Assembly (NCBI RefSeq): GCF_000949255.1 | Contig: NZ_JXUW01000006.1 | Location: 1 to 64,000, forward strand | Reading direction: 5' to 3' | DNA length: 64,000 nt | Source of the DNA: Ferrimicrobium acidiphilum DSM 19497 | Lineage (GTDB): Bacteria > Actinomycetota > Acidimicrobiia > Acidimicrobiales > Acidimicrobiaceae | Part shown: positions 54,258 to 63,707 of the stretch, one piece after another | Position numbering within the stretch: position 1 is the stretch's first letter | Layout: each line of letters starts with the position of its first letter | Translations under genes and position numbers: made by a program | Notes under the pieces: model-generated | What the model saw: only the letters and a program-made list of their open reading frames with translations | What the model was told of the DNA's origin: nothing | Databases searched by the model: none

Positions 54258-57200
54258 GTGGGTTCTGAACATGGGGAAGTTGCATTGGGTATAAGAAGCT
54301 ACGATGGTTATACACACTTCGGGAGATTTCGTTTTGATGCCCCGGAGTGCCCGAGGAGGCCGATCCATCGCTCTTCAAAGGTGCTCGTGTTTGACGTTGG
54401 CGATCCTGTCGTAGAGTATCTAGTCGAGAGGCTCAATTGTGAGGTCGACAAGGTACATCCTCCTATCGATGGGTCCCCCGAAGGCTTGGACTTAGATGCA
54501 CTGGCGGTCACCCGAGCGGGCACACGCGAGGACCGGACGGTTGCCCTCGGCGTGCATGACCGACACTTTTATGATGTCGTTGTATGGGTCGAGACAGCCG
54601 CTGATCGGCTACCTTCTGCGACGCTGCTTCGTGGCATCGGGGATCTCCTCTCGATCGGTGGCCATGCCCTGTTTGTGATACCGATGCCAGCTGATGGTGT
54701 CGAATATCTGAAGCTACGCATGCCGAGCGAGCTGGTGTCCGAGAATGGTTCAGAGGTTACCCTCGGAACTAGCTGGGACAATGAGGGGCTGTCGACCTTC
54801 AAAATCGCCGGCTACGACACGACCGTCGTCGGTGTGTTTCCTGATGAGGTCTTAGATGTTGTCGATCGACGCCATGCGTCATCGGATGAGCTACTCGGAC
54901 TGCTACTCGAACGCGGTTCTGCTGCCTCTACCAACTCCCGTACAGTCGTTGTCGAGGCGCATAAGCTAGCTGACTATTCTGATTCGGAGTCAGGACCCAA
55001 GATGGTCAGCAGCGATGCAGACGAGGTCGTCCTGCAGTGGCGCGAGATCTCTGGAGACTACGACGATTCTCACAGTGTGCGAGTAGCTTTACCGTTTTCT
55101 TTGGCGGCACACGAGCTTTCGGTGAAGCTCCCGCCAAGTGTGCATGGACAACGGCTGCGCATTTTTCTTCCTCGAGCCTTGGGGTCCACGTCGTTTTCAG
55201 ACATCCGATTGCTGGAGGAACAAGAGATTCTCTGGCAGTATGAACCCACGGTTGGGGTAGATCTGGATGTGAGCTCAGGAGGGACGTACGTCGTCAACAG
55301 AACTGATGGGATCTCGTGTCTAACCTATGAGAGCTCGGCTTGGTTTGAGCCCTCGTTTGTTCTCCCCGCACATACCGCAGACTCTCGGCTCGAATTGAGC
55401 GTGCGCCACTCCAAGGACGGTTGGTCTAGAGGCAATAAGAGACCTTATGCCGTTGAATTGCGGGAACTCGCGGCCGAGGATGGTGTTCGGCTCGCGATGA
55501 AGGACCTAGCTACTGAGACGCAGATGTTGCGCGCACGTGTGCGCTATCTTGAGCGGAGAGTATCTGAGGCCGCAAAGGTCGAGCGAGAGAACGAGGAACT
55601 CCTCGAGAGGCTTCAAGAGCTCTACAAACGAGAGTCTGAAATCTATAGCTCGAGGTCATGGCGGGTTACCGCCCCGCTCAGACTTGCATCACAGATTCGT
55701 CGCAGGTCGGCGTTTAGCGTTACCCAGGACCCGGCCACCCGAAGCGATGACCTTGATGACGGGGAGCCGGTCGTAGACGGGACCCTATCGTCGAGGACTT
55801 GGGACAGTTCAGACCCTCATGAGTATGCCGATTGGATCACCACCACGACCCAACTCGAGCTTACGGAGAGGGGCGTAATCAGTGGATACGTGGCGAGTCA
55901 TAATGTGAGCGGTTGTATCACCATGATCTTTCCCGTACCTGCTCAACCATCGATGGCATCGGTCCGTCATTCACTGGATGCGATGTTAAACCAGATCTAT
56001 GAGAACTGGGAGACCATCGTTGTAGTCGACCACGATTGTGACCCAGAAGTTCGTGATGCGATCGATGGCTACGCCGATGAAGACCACCGGCTTGTGGTAG
56101 TCTCCGGCGAAGCGATGGCGCCGTATGCGTCTCTATTGAACCTCGGCGTTGATGCATCGAGGGGGTCCTTCGTCGGCTATCTGCGGCCGGGGGATATTTT
56201 ACCTCCATACTCGTTGGCTTGGTACGCAAGTGAAGTCAGTGCTCATCCGGGTACCGCCATCATCTATTGCGACCACGACTACCTTATGAGCCCCTACGGT
56301 CGGCAAGATCCTCAGTTGAAACCTGATTGGAATCCAGAACTCCTGTTGAGTACTAACTATATTTCTCGATCGATGCTGGTCTCACGTGAACTTCTGGAGA
56401 GCGTTGGGCGTTTTGGGTTGGATTATGAGTACGCTCCGGAGTGGGACTTACTCCTCCGGGTGTCTAGAACCCTTGAACCTGATCAGATCCGGCACATTCC
56501 GGCCATACTCCATCACATGGATCCACCATGCTCTGTTCTTGACCAATCCATGAAGGCGGAAGCTCGTCGAGTTCAGGAGCAATTCCTGTCCGGCGAAGGC
56601 TCGCCTTACCAGCTGGTTGAGTATCCTCTAGCCGATGTTTACCTCCCAGTCTTTGAGGTACGCGGAAGGCCAAAGGTCTCGATTATCATTCCGACAAGAG
56701 ACAGTCTTGAGGATCTTCGTACCTGTATCGCTAGTGTTCGATCGACCGCATATGACAACTACGAGATCGTCGTGGTCAACAACCAGAGCTCTGATCCACA
56801 GGCTCTAGAGTATTTGCGGACACTATCGTCAACGCCGGGCTTTCGGGTGATCGATTACCCGTTCCCGTTCTCGTATGCTGATCTGCACAACCACGTCGTT
56901 CCGCTGATCGATACCGATTACCTCTGTCTGCTCAACAACGACACCGAGATCATCGATCCAAACTGGCTTGGGGTCATGCTTGGTTTTGCCCAGCGAGACG
57001 GCATTGGTGCGGTTGGAGCCAAGCTTCTCTACCCCAATAGACAGGTTCAACACGCTGGAGTAGTCCTCGGCCCCGGTGGTCTCGTGGCACATGTGAACCG
57101 TTCACTCGAGGATCACGAGGGTGGTTATATGAACCGCGCTCTTTTGCCCCAGAACTTTAGTGCGGTGACAGCGGCGTGTATGTTGGTCGCTAAAAGTCAT

Positions 57201-57980
57201 TGGGAGCAGGTGGGCGGGATGTCTGCGCGCTTGCCTGTCGCCTACAATGACGTTGATTTTTGTCTCCGGCTAGTAGAAGTTGGTTTACGTAACGTCTATC
57301 TGCCCCATGTGAAGGTGATTCACCATGAGTCGAAGTCGAGAGGGGTCGACCTCACATTCGGCCAGCAGTATCGTTCCATGCGAGAGAGTGGCTACCTCCA
57401 GTGGCGCTGGGGGCATCTGCTCAAGCAAGATCCTGCCTACAACACGAGCCTCTCACTCTTTGATGAACATTGCCGTCTTGGTGAGCGACGCACGAATCCG
57501 CCGTGGAGTACCAGGTTTGCATGGATACGCCTCCCTGATGGTTTCAATAACGCGAGCGATCAGTATGAGTATGTGCTGCCGAATCAGGAGATCCATTTTA
57601 CGTGCGTACTGCCAAAGCGCTTCACTGGTTCAGTCGGCGCGTTACGTTTTGGGGTCGAAAACGTAGTTGGGACGACAGATGGGCTTGCGGTGCTTCGTGT
57701 GAAGCTCAATGGAGAGGAGGCGATTAGCGTGCAACCGCTCGATGACCTCGCCAAGGGAACAACGCTTACCTTCGAGTTTGATAGCAAGCAGTTGATCTTC
57801 ATCTCCTCGGGTGGCATCTTGGAATGCACGTTCACACTCGCAAAAGCTACCTTTCCGGTTGGACTGCCGGTTTACCCCTCAAGCGAGGACTGGTCGCATC
57901 ACCTGGATGGATTGTCGGCACATGCGTTGCACGTGGAGCTCGGATATCTAGAGGCTGTCGATGTAGCAGTGCTGCCATAG
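54258..57980 (+). CDS. Giant 1240-aa multidomain GT2 glycosyltransferase
   Basis: Read from GTG 54258. The first 200 residues look like a methyltransferase-like alpha/beta domain without a clear SAM motif (RSSKVLVFDVGDPVVEYLVE, then LRGIGDLLSIGGHALFVIP). Residues 230-400 are a beta domain, 415-470 a coiled coil (MLRARVRYLERRVSEAAKV). A first GT2 domain (about 552-790) has CITMIFPVPAQPSMASVRHS and metal-type motif IIYCDHDYLMS. A second (about 804-1030) is canonical: VSIIIPTRDSLEDLRTCIAS, CLLNNDTEIIDPNWL, QVQHAGVVLGPGG, YNDVDFCLRLVEVG. The last 200 residues are beta-rich. It is unusually long; a polymerase-like enzyme of a surface polysaccharide is inferred. No membrane helices are evident. Confidence 0.85.
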   Translation: MGSEHGEVALGIRSYDGYTHFGRFRFDAPECPRRPIHRSSKVLVFDVGDPVVEYLVERLNCEVDKVHPPIDGSPEGLDLDALAVTRAGTREDRTVALGVHDRHFYDVVVWVETAADRLPSATLLRGIGDLLSIGGHALFVIPMPADGVEYLKLRMPSELVSENGSEVTLGTSWDNEGLSTFKIAGYDTTVVGVFPDEVLDVVDRRHASSDELLGLLLERGSAASTNSRTVVVEAHKLADYSDSESGPKMVSSDADEVVLQWREISGDYDDSHSVRVALPFSLAAHELSVKLPPSVHGQRLRIFLPRALGSTSFSDIRLLEEQEILWQYEPTVGVDLDVSSGGTYVVNRTDGISCLTYESSAWFEPSFVLPAHTADSRLELSVRHSKDGWSRGNKRPYAVELRELAAEDGVRLAMKDLATETQMLRARVRYLERRVSEAAKVERENEELLERLQELYKRESEIYSSRSWRVTAPLRLASQIRRRSAFSVTQDPATRSDDLDDGEPVVDGTLSSRTWDSSDPHEYADWITTTTQLELTERGVISGYVASHNVSGCITMIFPVPAQPSMASVRHSLDAMLNQIYENWETIVVVDHDCDPEVRDAIDGYADEDHRLVVVSGEAMAPYASLLNLGVDASRGSFVGYLRPGDILPPYSLAWYASEVSAHPGTAIIYCDHDYLMSPYGRQDPQLKPDWNPELLLSTNYISRSMLVSRELLESVGRFGLDYEYAPEWDLLLRVSRTLEPDQIRHIPAILHHMDPPCSVLDQSMKAEARRVQEQFLSGEGSPYQLVEYPLADVYLPVFEVRGRPKVSIIIPTRDSLEDLRTCIASVRSTAYDNYEIVVVNNQSSDPQALEYLRTLSSTPGFRVIDYPFPFSYADLHNHVVPLIDTDYLCLLNNDTEIIDPNWLGVMLGFAQRDGIGAVGAKLLYPNRQVQHAGVVLGPGGLVAHVNRSLEDHEGGYMNRALLPQNFSAVTAACMLVAKSHWEQVGGMSARLPVAYNDVDFCLRLVEVGLRNVYLPHVKVIHHESKSRGVDLTFGQQYRSMRESGYLQWRWGHLLKQDPAYNTSLSLFDEHCRLGERRTNPPWSTRFAWIRLPDGFNNASDQYEYVLPNQEIHFTCVLPKRFTGSVGALRFGVENVVGTTDGLAVLRVKLNGEEAISVQPLDDLAKGTTLTFEFDSKQLIFISSGGILECTFTLAKATFPVGLPVYPSSEDWSHHLDGLSAHALHVELGYLEAVDVAVLP

Positions 57981-58169
57981 GTGGTCCTAACGTGTGTGGC
58001 CGATCTGAATGTGTGATTGCCGTCTGGTTATGGAGGCATTTAGCAATATGAGCTCACTTCAGATTCCTGGAGATTCCTCCTCGAACTAGAGTTGTATCGA
58101 AGATGCGAGTAGCAAGGCATCGCTAGCGCTGCTAGATATGCGTTCCTCGATGGACATTTGGAGAAGACA

Positions 58170-60509
58170 TTGAAACCGACCAATGCTGCGGCTGTTCTCA
58201 TCGCTGACAAGCTTCATCTTTTTCGGACATCTCGCAGTTTTGTCTTTGCAGAGCGAATAAGCCAGCTCACCGGCATGCGTGACAGGGCGTTACTGAAGGA
58301 GATCGCCGAATTGGATCAGATGCTTGCAGATCCAAACAAGCTCGCCGTATGGGCGGCAAGTAACGGCAATGCGAGATTGCGAGATCTCCTTGACGAGCTG
58401 GCGTCTTCGAAGATATATCTGATTGCTCGATCTAGCTCCCAGATCACCAATGCGTTGAAGTTACAGTTGGCGGAGCCCACCGCGTACTCTGAGCTCGCCC
58501 TCCTGCTTCGGCGATCATTGGAACCTGAGCCGATCCCGTTTTGGGATGACAATCTAGAGATGGCGTTGAGAGCCAATCCCTATCTTGGCACTGAACAGCC
58601 TTCCGTGGATGTTATCGTACCCGTGTACGGAACCTGGGCTTATCTCAACACTGCGATCATCGCCTTGGCGAGAACTGTAGAGGTGACATTTAACCTGATT
58701 CTTGTAGACGATAGGTCTCCGGAACCAGTACCTACCTGGCTCGAACACATTCCTGGGGTCACTGTGTTGAGGAGGGAGGCGAATGGGGGTTTCGCTGAGG
58801 CCTGTAACACTGGGGCACGCCATGCGAGAGCTCCAAGGTTGCTGCTGTTGAATATGGACGTACAGGTTCAGCCGGACACAGTTCAACATCTGATGAACCG
58901 TCTGGATTCGTCGGTTGATATCGGGATCGTAGGCGGCAAACTTTGTTATCCGAATGGGATGCTCCAAGAGGCTGGAGGGCTTGTCGACGCGGGGGGTGTG
59001 GTGGCAAACCTCGGTTACCAACAGGATCCATGGCACCCAGACTTTAACTTTGTCCGTCAGGTCGATTATGTCTCTGGCGCTCTACTCATGACGAGAACGG
59101 AGCTCTATCACGAGTTGGGTGGGCTCTCGACAGAATTCGGAAGCGGCTATTTTGAGGACACGGATCTTTGCATGCGTGTTCGTCAATTGGGTCACCGCGT
59201 TCTCTATGAACCCCGAGCTCAAGCCATGCATGCGGGTGGAGGATCGTTCTCCGAGGAGAACAAAGCAACACTGATGTCGCAAAATTCTGCACTTTTCTTT
59301 CGCAAATGGGAAAGCGAACTGAAACTATCGCCAAGATTGCGAAGTCAACGCCGATCGACACGTCCTCGGGTCTTGGTTGTCGATTCAACCGTTCCTGTTC
59401 CCAATCGAGATTCGGGCAGTACGGATACCTTCATGCTTATCCGCGCCCTTCGAGAACTAGATGTCGATGTTGCGATGTATCCGATCGAGAGTTCTGAGCT
59501 CGATGGCGTGGGGGCACAAGAACTCCAAGGGTTGGGAGTAGAGGTTCTCTATCACCCATATGTTGATAGTCCCGCTAGCGCTATCAAATGCATCGAGCCA
59601 GTTGATTGCATTTTTCTTTTGCGATATCCTGCAGGTGGTAGGCATATCGATGCTTTCCGTCAAGCGGCACCACAGGCAAAGATTATCTTTCTTCCTGTCG
59701 ACCTTCATTATCTTCGGCAGTCGAGAGGATTGTCGCTTGGGCTTTTGAACATCAGCGACAAGGATGTGCTTGATATGCGTTCTAGGGAACTAGGAGCTGC
59801 AGAGAGTGCGGATGAAGTATGGGTTTTGGGCGAGAATGAGGCGAATGTGTTACATGCTGAACTGCCCAACCAAAAGATCCGGATTGTGCCCTTCTTCCGG
59901 AGTCCACCTACCGCATCGGCTGCGGTTTTGAGTTTCGATGGAAGGGCCGACATTGGCTTCATCGGGAACTTCGAACATCCGCCCAACGTGGACGCCGTCA
60001 GTTGGTTTATCGAGACGATATGGCGAGAAATACTTGCGGAGGAACCTGATCTCAAGTTGGTAATCGCAGGCTCCAACATCTCTCGTGCCCCGAGGGATAT
60101 ATGGTGCCAGGTGGATAACGTCGAGGTGGTTGGCTGGGTGCCCTCTGAATATGATTTCCTCAAGACCAAGCTTCTGTCGATCGCGCCACTTCGTTTTGGA
60201 GCTGGCATCAAAGGTAAGGTGGCGAGCAGCTTATTAGTTGGCACCCCTTGCGTAGGTACCAGAGTGGCGTTCGAGGGTATGAATCTCAGCGATGATCAGG
60301 TCATAGTCGCAGATGACCCGGAAGAGACGGTGGCAGCGGTGCTCGGGATCTTGCGGAATCGTGAGCGTTGGTCTCAACTCTCAAAGAACGGCTTCGAGCG
60401 CTCTCGGGCTCTCTGGTCGTATTCGGCAGGTCACGAGCGGCTCAGGGCCATCTTGAACGAGATGAAGCTTCTTCCGGCGACGGGGGTCGACGGCAGCGAG
60501 GCCCACTAA
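58170..60509 (+). CDS. GT2-GT4 fusion glycosyltransferase
   Basis: A 779-aa protein read from TTG 58170, since GGAG at 58160-58163 is well spaced; TTG 58158 (783 aa) is the alternative, and no ATG is available. After a helical N-terminus, a GT2 domain of the rhamnosyltransferase type (about 145-390) shows DVIVPVYGTWAYLNTAIIA, ANGGFAEACNTGARHA, LLLNMDVQVQPDT and the FEDTDLCMRVRQLG block. A GT-B domain of the GT4 group follows (about 400-770): PRVLVVDSTVPVPNRDSGS, VWVLGENEANVLHAE, IGFIGNFEHPPNVDAVSWF and LLSIAPLRFGAGIKGKVASS. Two catalytic modules of different folds in one chain suggest two successive sugar additions. Confidence 0.87.
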   Translation: MKPTNAAAVLIADKLHLFRTSRSFVFAERISQLTGMRDRALLKEIAELDQMLADPNKLAVWAASNGNARLRDLLDELASSKIYLIARSSSQITNALKLQLAEPTAYSELALLLRRSLEPEPIPFWDDNLEMALRANPYLGTEQPSVDVIVPVYGTWAYLNTAIIALARTVEVTFNLILVDDRSPEPVPTWLEHIPGVTVLRREANGGFAEACNTGARHARAPRLLLLNMDVQVQPDTVQHLMNRLDSSVDIGIVGGKLCYPNGMLQEAGGLVDAGGVVANLGYQQDPWHPDFNFVRQVDYVSGALLMTRTELYHELGGLSTEFGSGYFEDTDLCMRVRQLGHRVLYEPRAQAMHAGGGSFSEENKATLMSQNSALFFRKWESELKLSPRLRSQRRSTRPRVLVVDSTVPVPNRDSGSTDTFMLIRALRELDVDVAMYPIESSELDGVGAQELQGLGVEVLYHPYVDSPASAIKCIEPVDCIFLLRYPAGGRHIDAFRQAAPQAKIIFLPVDLHYLRQSRGLSLGLLNISDKDVLDMRSRELGAAESADEVWVLGENEANVLHAELPNQKIRIVPFFRSPPTASAAVLSFDGRADIGFIGNFEHPPNVDAVSWFIETIWREILAEEPDLKLVIAGSNISRAPRDIWCQVDNVEVVGWVPSEYDFLKTKLLSIAPLRFGAGIKGKVASSLLVGTPCVGTRVAFEGMNLSDDQVIVADDPEETVAAVLGILRNRERWSQLSKNGFERSRALWSYSAGHERLRAILNEMKLLPATGVDGSEAH

Positions 60510-61211
60510 GAATACTGTTGGAGCTGACGGCGTCCACCTTGCTGTTAACGCCCGTACAGTAGGGCATCTATGCTGCGGAATAGGTGTATAGCAACCAGAT
60601 GGCGCTCCCCGCCAACGAGCAGATAGCTGGAGATTATGATCGAGGTGTCGTGTAACTCCCTGTCGTCTACGGAGGCGACACCCTTGTGAGCTGGCATGCG
60701 ACCTTCGGTTCAGAACTGCAGGCAAAAGCCGGTTAAAGTTATGATAATGCTCTCGCTGGAAGAGCTTGTACAAGACGGAGTTGATTCATGCCATCGCTAT
60801 CTCCGGCGATTAGATCGCTGTCGATTGGCAGACGGAACAAGTGGATGAACTGGACCTCTTCATGGGATCTCGTCTACTACGTTCATGACCTCATGAGAAG
60901 TGGTTGCACTCCTCGATTCGAATGATGTCGCCAGTCGAATACGAAGCTCTCCACCATACCCCGAGGAAGTCTGGCAACCACTTGATGACAGGTAACCGGG
61001 TCTCCGAAAAACCAAGGCTGGTTTAGAGTCGATATCCTGCTAAATTTCGCGACTGCAACAGATAGCACCAGCCCTCAGCGCAGCCAAAAAGCTGATCTAA
61101 CCTTTCGAAGCCGGCCGCCAACCTAGTGGAAGTGAACCAAAAAGCTTGGACGGATTCCGGCTCCAAATCTCACGATTTTTAGAGTTCAGGAGAATTCTGG
61201 AGTCTGTGGAT
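60510..61211. other. Intergenic stretch, no supported gene
   Basis: 702 bp between convergent glycosyltransferase genes. Readings below 130 codons only; no motif, repeat or clear terminator found. Confidence 0.45.
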
Positions 61212-63707
61212 TTACGCGAGCGCGCCACCGAAACCTGAGTGATGCTGTCGTAAGGTGACACGCAGCGAGCTACGAGTATCGATACTAAGGGCTTCTACGA
61301 GAACCGGAGTTGGCCCATTATGGCGTAGGTTCAGCGGAGCTTTGAGAACCCCTTCGTGTGCTTTGATCGTCACCGGATCAAGGTGCAGCCAGGATGGTGT
61401 GCTCTTTGCACTCTCTCCGTTGATCGAGAATTGATGGACCCAATTGGCCTTGGGTTCTGTCTCCATGACCCAGATAGTTACACTGTCAATCTCGGTCACG
61501 GTTCCCTCCGGTATCGATAGGCGACATTCGAGGTCACCATCCGGTTCGAGTAAAATCGGAGTTGAAGGGAAGTATCGGGCTGGATCTGGACATGGAAGTT
61601 CAATGCTGCGGCAAGAATCAAGCCATGGGATTCGAACCCTAGGTGGCCAAGCCAATCCGCCATCGACATCAGAGATCGAAATGTTTGGATTGTGGAAGGG
61701 GTCATTGAGGATCTGGGGTGCCCACTTTTGCCAATAACGGATGACCTCGGTACCATGACGTTGTCTCTTGGAGGGCTCAGCGTCAGTGCCACGGGATGCT
61801 GACTCATGATGGATGAGCTGGGCTGCTGGGCTGTAACCGACATGGTAGCCCGCCTGGATGAACCTCAAGCAGAGATCGATGTCGTTTAAGGAGATGGCGA
61901 ATTGTTCGTCAAAACCATTGATTGCCTGGAAGGCGGTACGGGAGACAACCATGGCGGCACCGGTGACAGCGGAGAGACGCTGCGTGAGCACAATTTGACC
62001 GTTTGGTCCGGTGGCACCACGTTCGCTGTATTTGTAGCGATGGCCTGGTTCCCCGATGACATTCAATGTTATTCCACAGTGCTGGACAGTGTTATCTGGG
62101 TATAGCAACAGAGCCCCTACCGCCGCCATCTTGTCCTGCTGGCATAGACCGACCATCTCTGTGAGCCAGGATGGATTGATAGCCTCGGTATCGTTGTTGA
62201 GCATGCATATGTAGTCAGCCTCTACTTGGGAGATTGCCCAGTTGTGCATGGCGGCGTAGTTGAATGGGTGAGGGTAATCGAGGACGCGATGTCGAGGACG
62301 TGACTTTACCTCTTCGAGAAGGGTGAGAGTCTCTTGCTCATCGCTCTCGTTGTTGATGATCACGATCTCGTAGTTTGGGTAGTCGGTTATTGCAAGGCTT
62401 TCGAGGCACTGACTGAGGAGGTCAGCATGGTTCCGAGTGGGGATAATGATCGACACCTTCGGGTTGCCGACAGGACGAAAGTGGATCAAATGGTAAGCAT
62501 CTTCAGCGACAGGCTCGATGGTTGCAGGCAGTCTGCGGCGTTCGATCGCCTCGGCGACCGCTCGCATTCCGTTCGCCATCGCTTGCGGTTTGAGTTGCAC
62601 CTTGATCGCGGTCGAGCCCGTGGCCATCCGCCAGTGGTATAGGATCGCTGGAATATGTTGGATCTGGGATTCGTCGACGATCTCGGTCAGTCGGAGCGCG
62701 AGATCCCAGTCTTGAGAGCCATCAAAACCTAGCCGCTGCCCACCAACCTGATCGAGCTCGACTTTGCGGACAACGAAGAAGTGGGTCATGTAATTTTGGG
62801 CTAGAAGCAACAGCGGATCGAAGTCGGGCTTGAAGTAAGGGCTATAGCGTCGTCCGTCAGGCGTGAGTTTGTCCTCGTCGGAGTAGAGTATGGCGGTATC
62901 GGGGTGCTGGTTGAGCGTAGCCACTACCCAGGCAAGACTATGAGGGCGCAGCAGGTCGTCGTGGTCAAGGAGACCGACGTACTCGCCAGTCGCCATGGCA
63001 AAGCCGTCGTTGGTGGCTGCAGCAATGTTGCCAGTCTCGACTCGCATGTGCGAGATGATGCGCTGATCAACTTGGGTGTATTCGTCTATGATCTGGCGAA
63101 CCATGGGTTCTGTTGAAGCATCGTCCACGATGCAGAGTTGCCAGTTGGGGTAGATCTGGGACCTGACCGACTCAATCGCCTCGCGCACGTACTCGGGTGG
63201 AGAGTTGAAGGTGGGCATCACGATCGAGACGACTGGCTGGTACGTTAACCCTCGAAGATAGGAGCGTATAGCCGGTTCGTCGATCTCGTTATCGTACTCA
63301 CGGACCCACGCGAGGTAGGACTCGATATCGAGCTTCTCCTCTTCTGTTGAACCGTGTTGTGACGGTGGCTGGTCGATGAGCCGGCCCCCAAGGCCTGGAC
63401 GGATGCGATCAAGGAGCGACGGGAGTTTAGGGTTACGGCGCGCCTCGGCAGCGAGTCGGGGGACGACATCTCGCTTCACTATCGCCGAGAGGGAACGTAC
63501 CCCTTTTGTGAGCTGCCAGCTAGTTGATGCGAGAACTTCGGCGAGCTGCGCACTTCGAGTGGATAGCTGGCGGGCAAGATCATCGCGTTCGATAGCTCGA
63601 TTATCGAGGACTAGGTGAAGGTATTCGACCTCGCTGAGAGCTTGCGCATGTGAAGTGCGGGTAATAGTGCTGGGGATCACGGCGCGACGCCGTTTTGGAG
63701 GGGTCAT
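61212..63707 (-). CDS. Tandem GT2 glycosyltransferase with an N-terminal coiled coil
   Basis: An 831-aa protein; ATG 63707 overlaps the upstream stop (ATGA). A coiled-coil-like N-terminus (LHLVLDNRAIERDDLARQLS) leads to the first GT2 domain (about 160-390): VSIVMPTFNSPPEYVREAI, LLDHDDLLRPHSLAW, metal motif YSDEDKLTPDGRRYSPYF and IQHIPAILYHWRMA. The second (about 412-660) has VSIIIPTRNHADLLSQCLES, CMLNNDTEAINPSWL, and ISLNDIDLCLRFIQAG. The last 165 residues are beta-rich, as in the 46359-49010 protein. Both catalytic Asp motifs are kept. It shares architecture with the three other tandem GT2 proteins, so the family expanded by duplication and diverged. Confidence 0.88.
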   Translation of the reverse strand: MTPPKRRRAVIPSTITRTSHAQALSEVEYLHLVLDNRAIERDDLARQLSTRSAQLAEVLASTSWQLTKGVRSLSAIVKRDVVPRLAAEARRNPKLPSLLDRIRPGLGGRLIDQPPSQHGSTEEEKLDIESYLAWVREYDNEIDEPAIRSYLRGLTYQPVVSIVMPTFNSPPEYVREAIESVRSQIYPNWQLCIVDDASTEPMVRQIIDEYTQVDQRIISHMRVETGNIAAATNDGFAMATGEYVGLLDHDDLLRPHSLAWVVATLNQHPDTAILYSDEDKLTPDGRRYSPYFKPDFDPLLLLAQNYMTHFFVVRKVELDQVGGQRLGFDGSQDWDLALRLTEIVDESQIQHIPAILYHWRMATGSTAIKVQLKPQAMANGMRAVAEAIERRRLPATIEPVAEDAYHLIHFRPVGNPKVSIIIPTRNHADLLSQCLESLAITDYPNYEIVIINNESDEQETLTLLEEVKSRPRHRVLDYPHPFNYAAMHNWAISQVEADYICMLNNDTEAINPSWLTEMVGLCQQDKMAAVGALLLYPDNTVQHCGITLNVIGEPGHRYKYSERGATGPNGQIVLTQRLSAVTGAAMVVSRTAFQAINGFDEQFAISLNDIDLCLRFIQAGYHVGYSPAAQLIHHESASRGTDAEPSKRQRHGTEVIRYWQKWAPQILNDPFHNPNISISDVDGGLAWPPRVRIPWLDSCRSIELPCPDPARYFPSTPILLEPDGDLECRLSIPEGTVTEIDSVTIWVMETEPKANWVHQFSINGESAKSTPSWLHLDPVTIKAHEGVLKAPLNLRHNGPTPVLVEALSIDTRSSLRVTLRQHHSGFGGALA

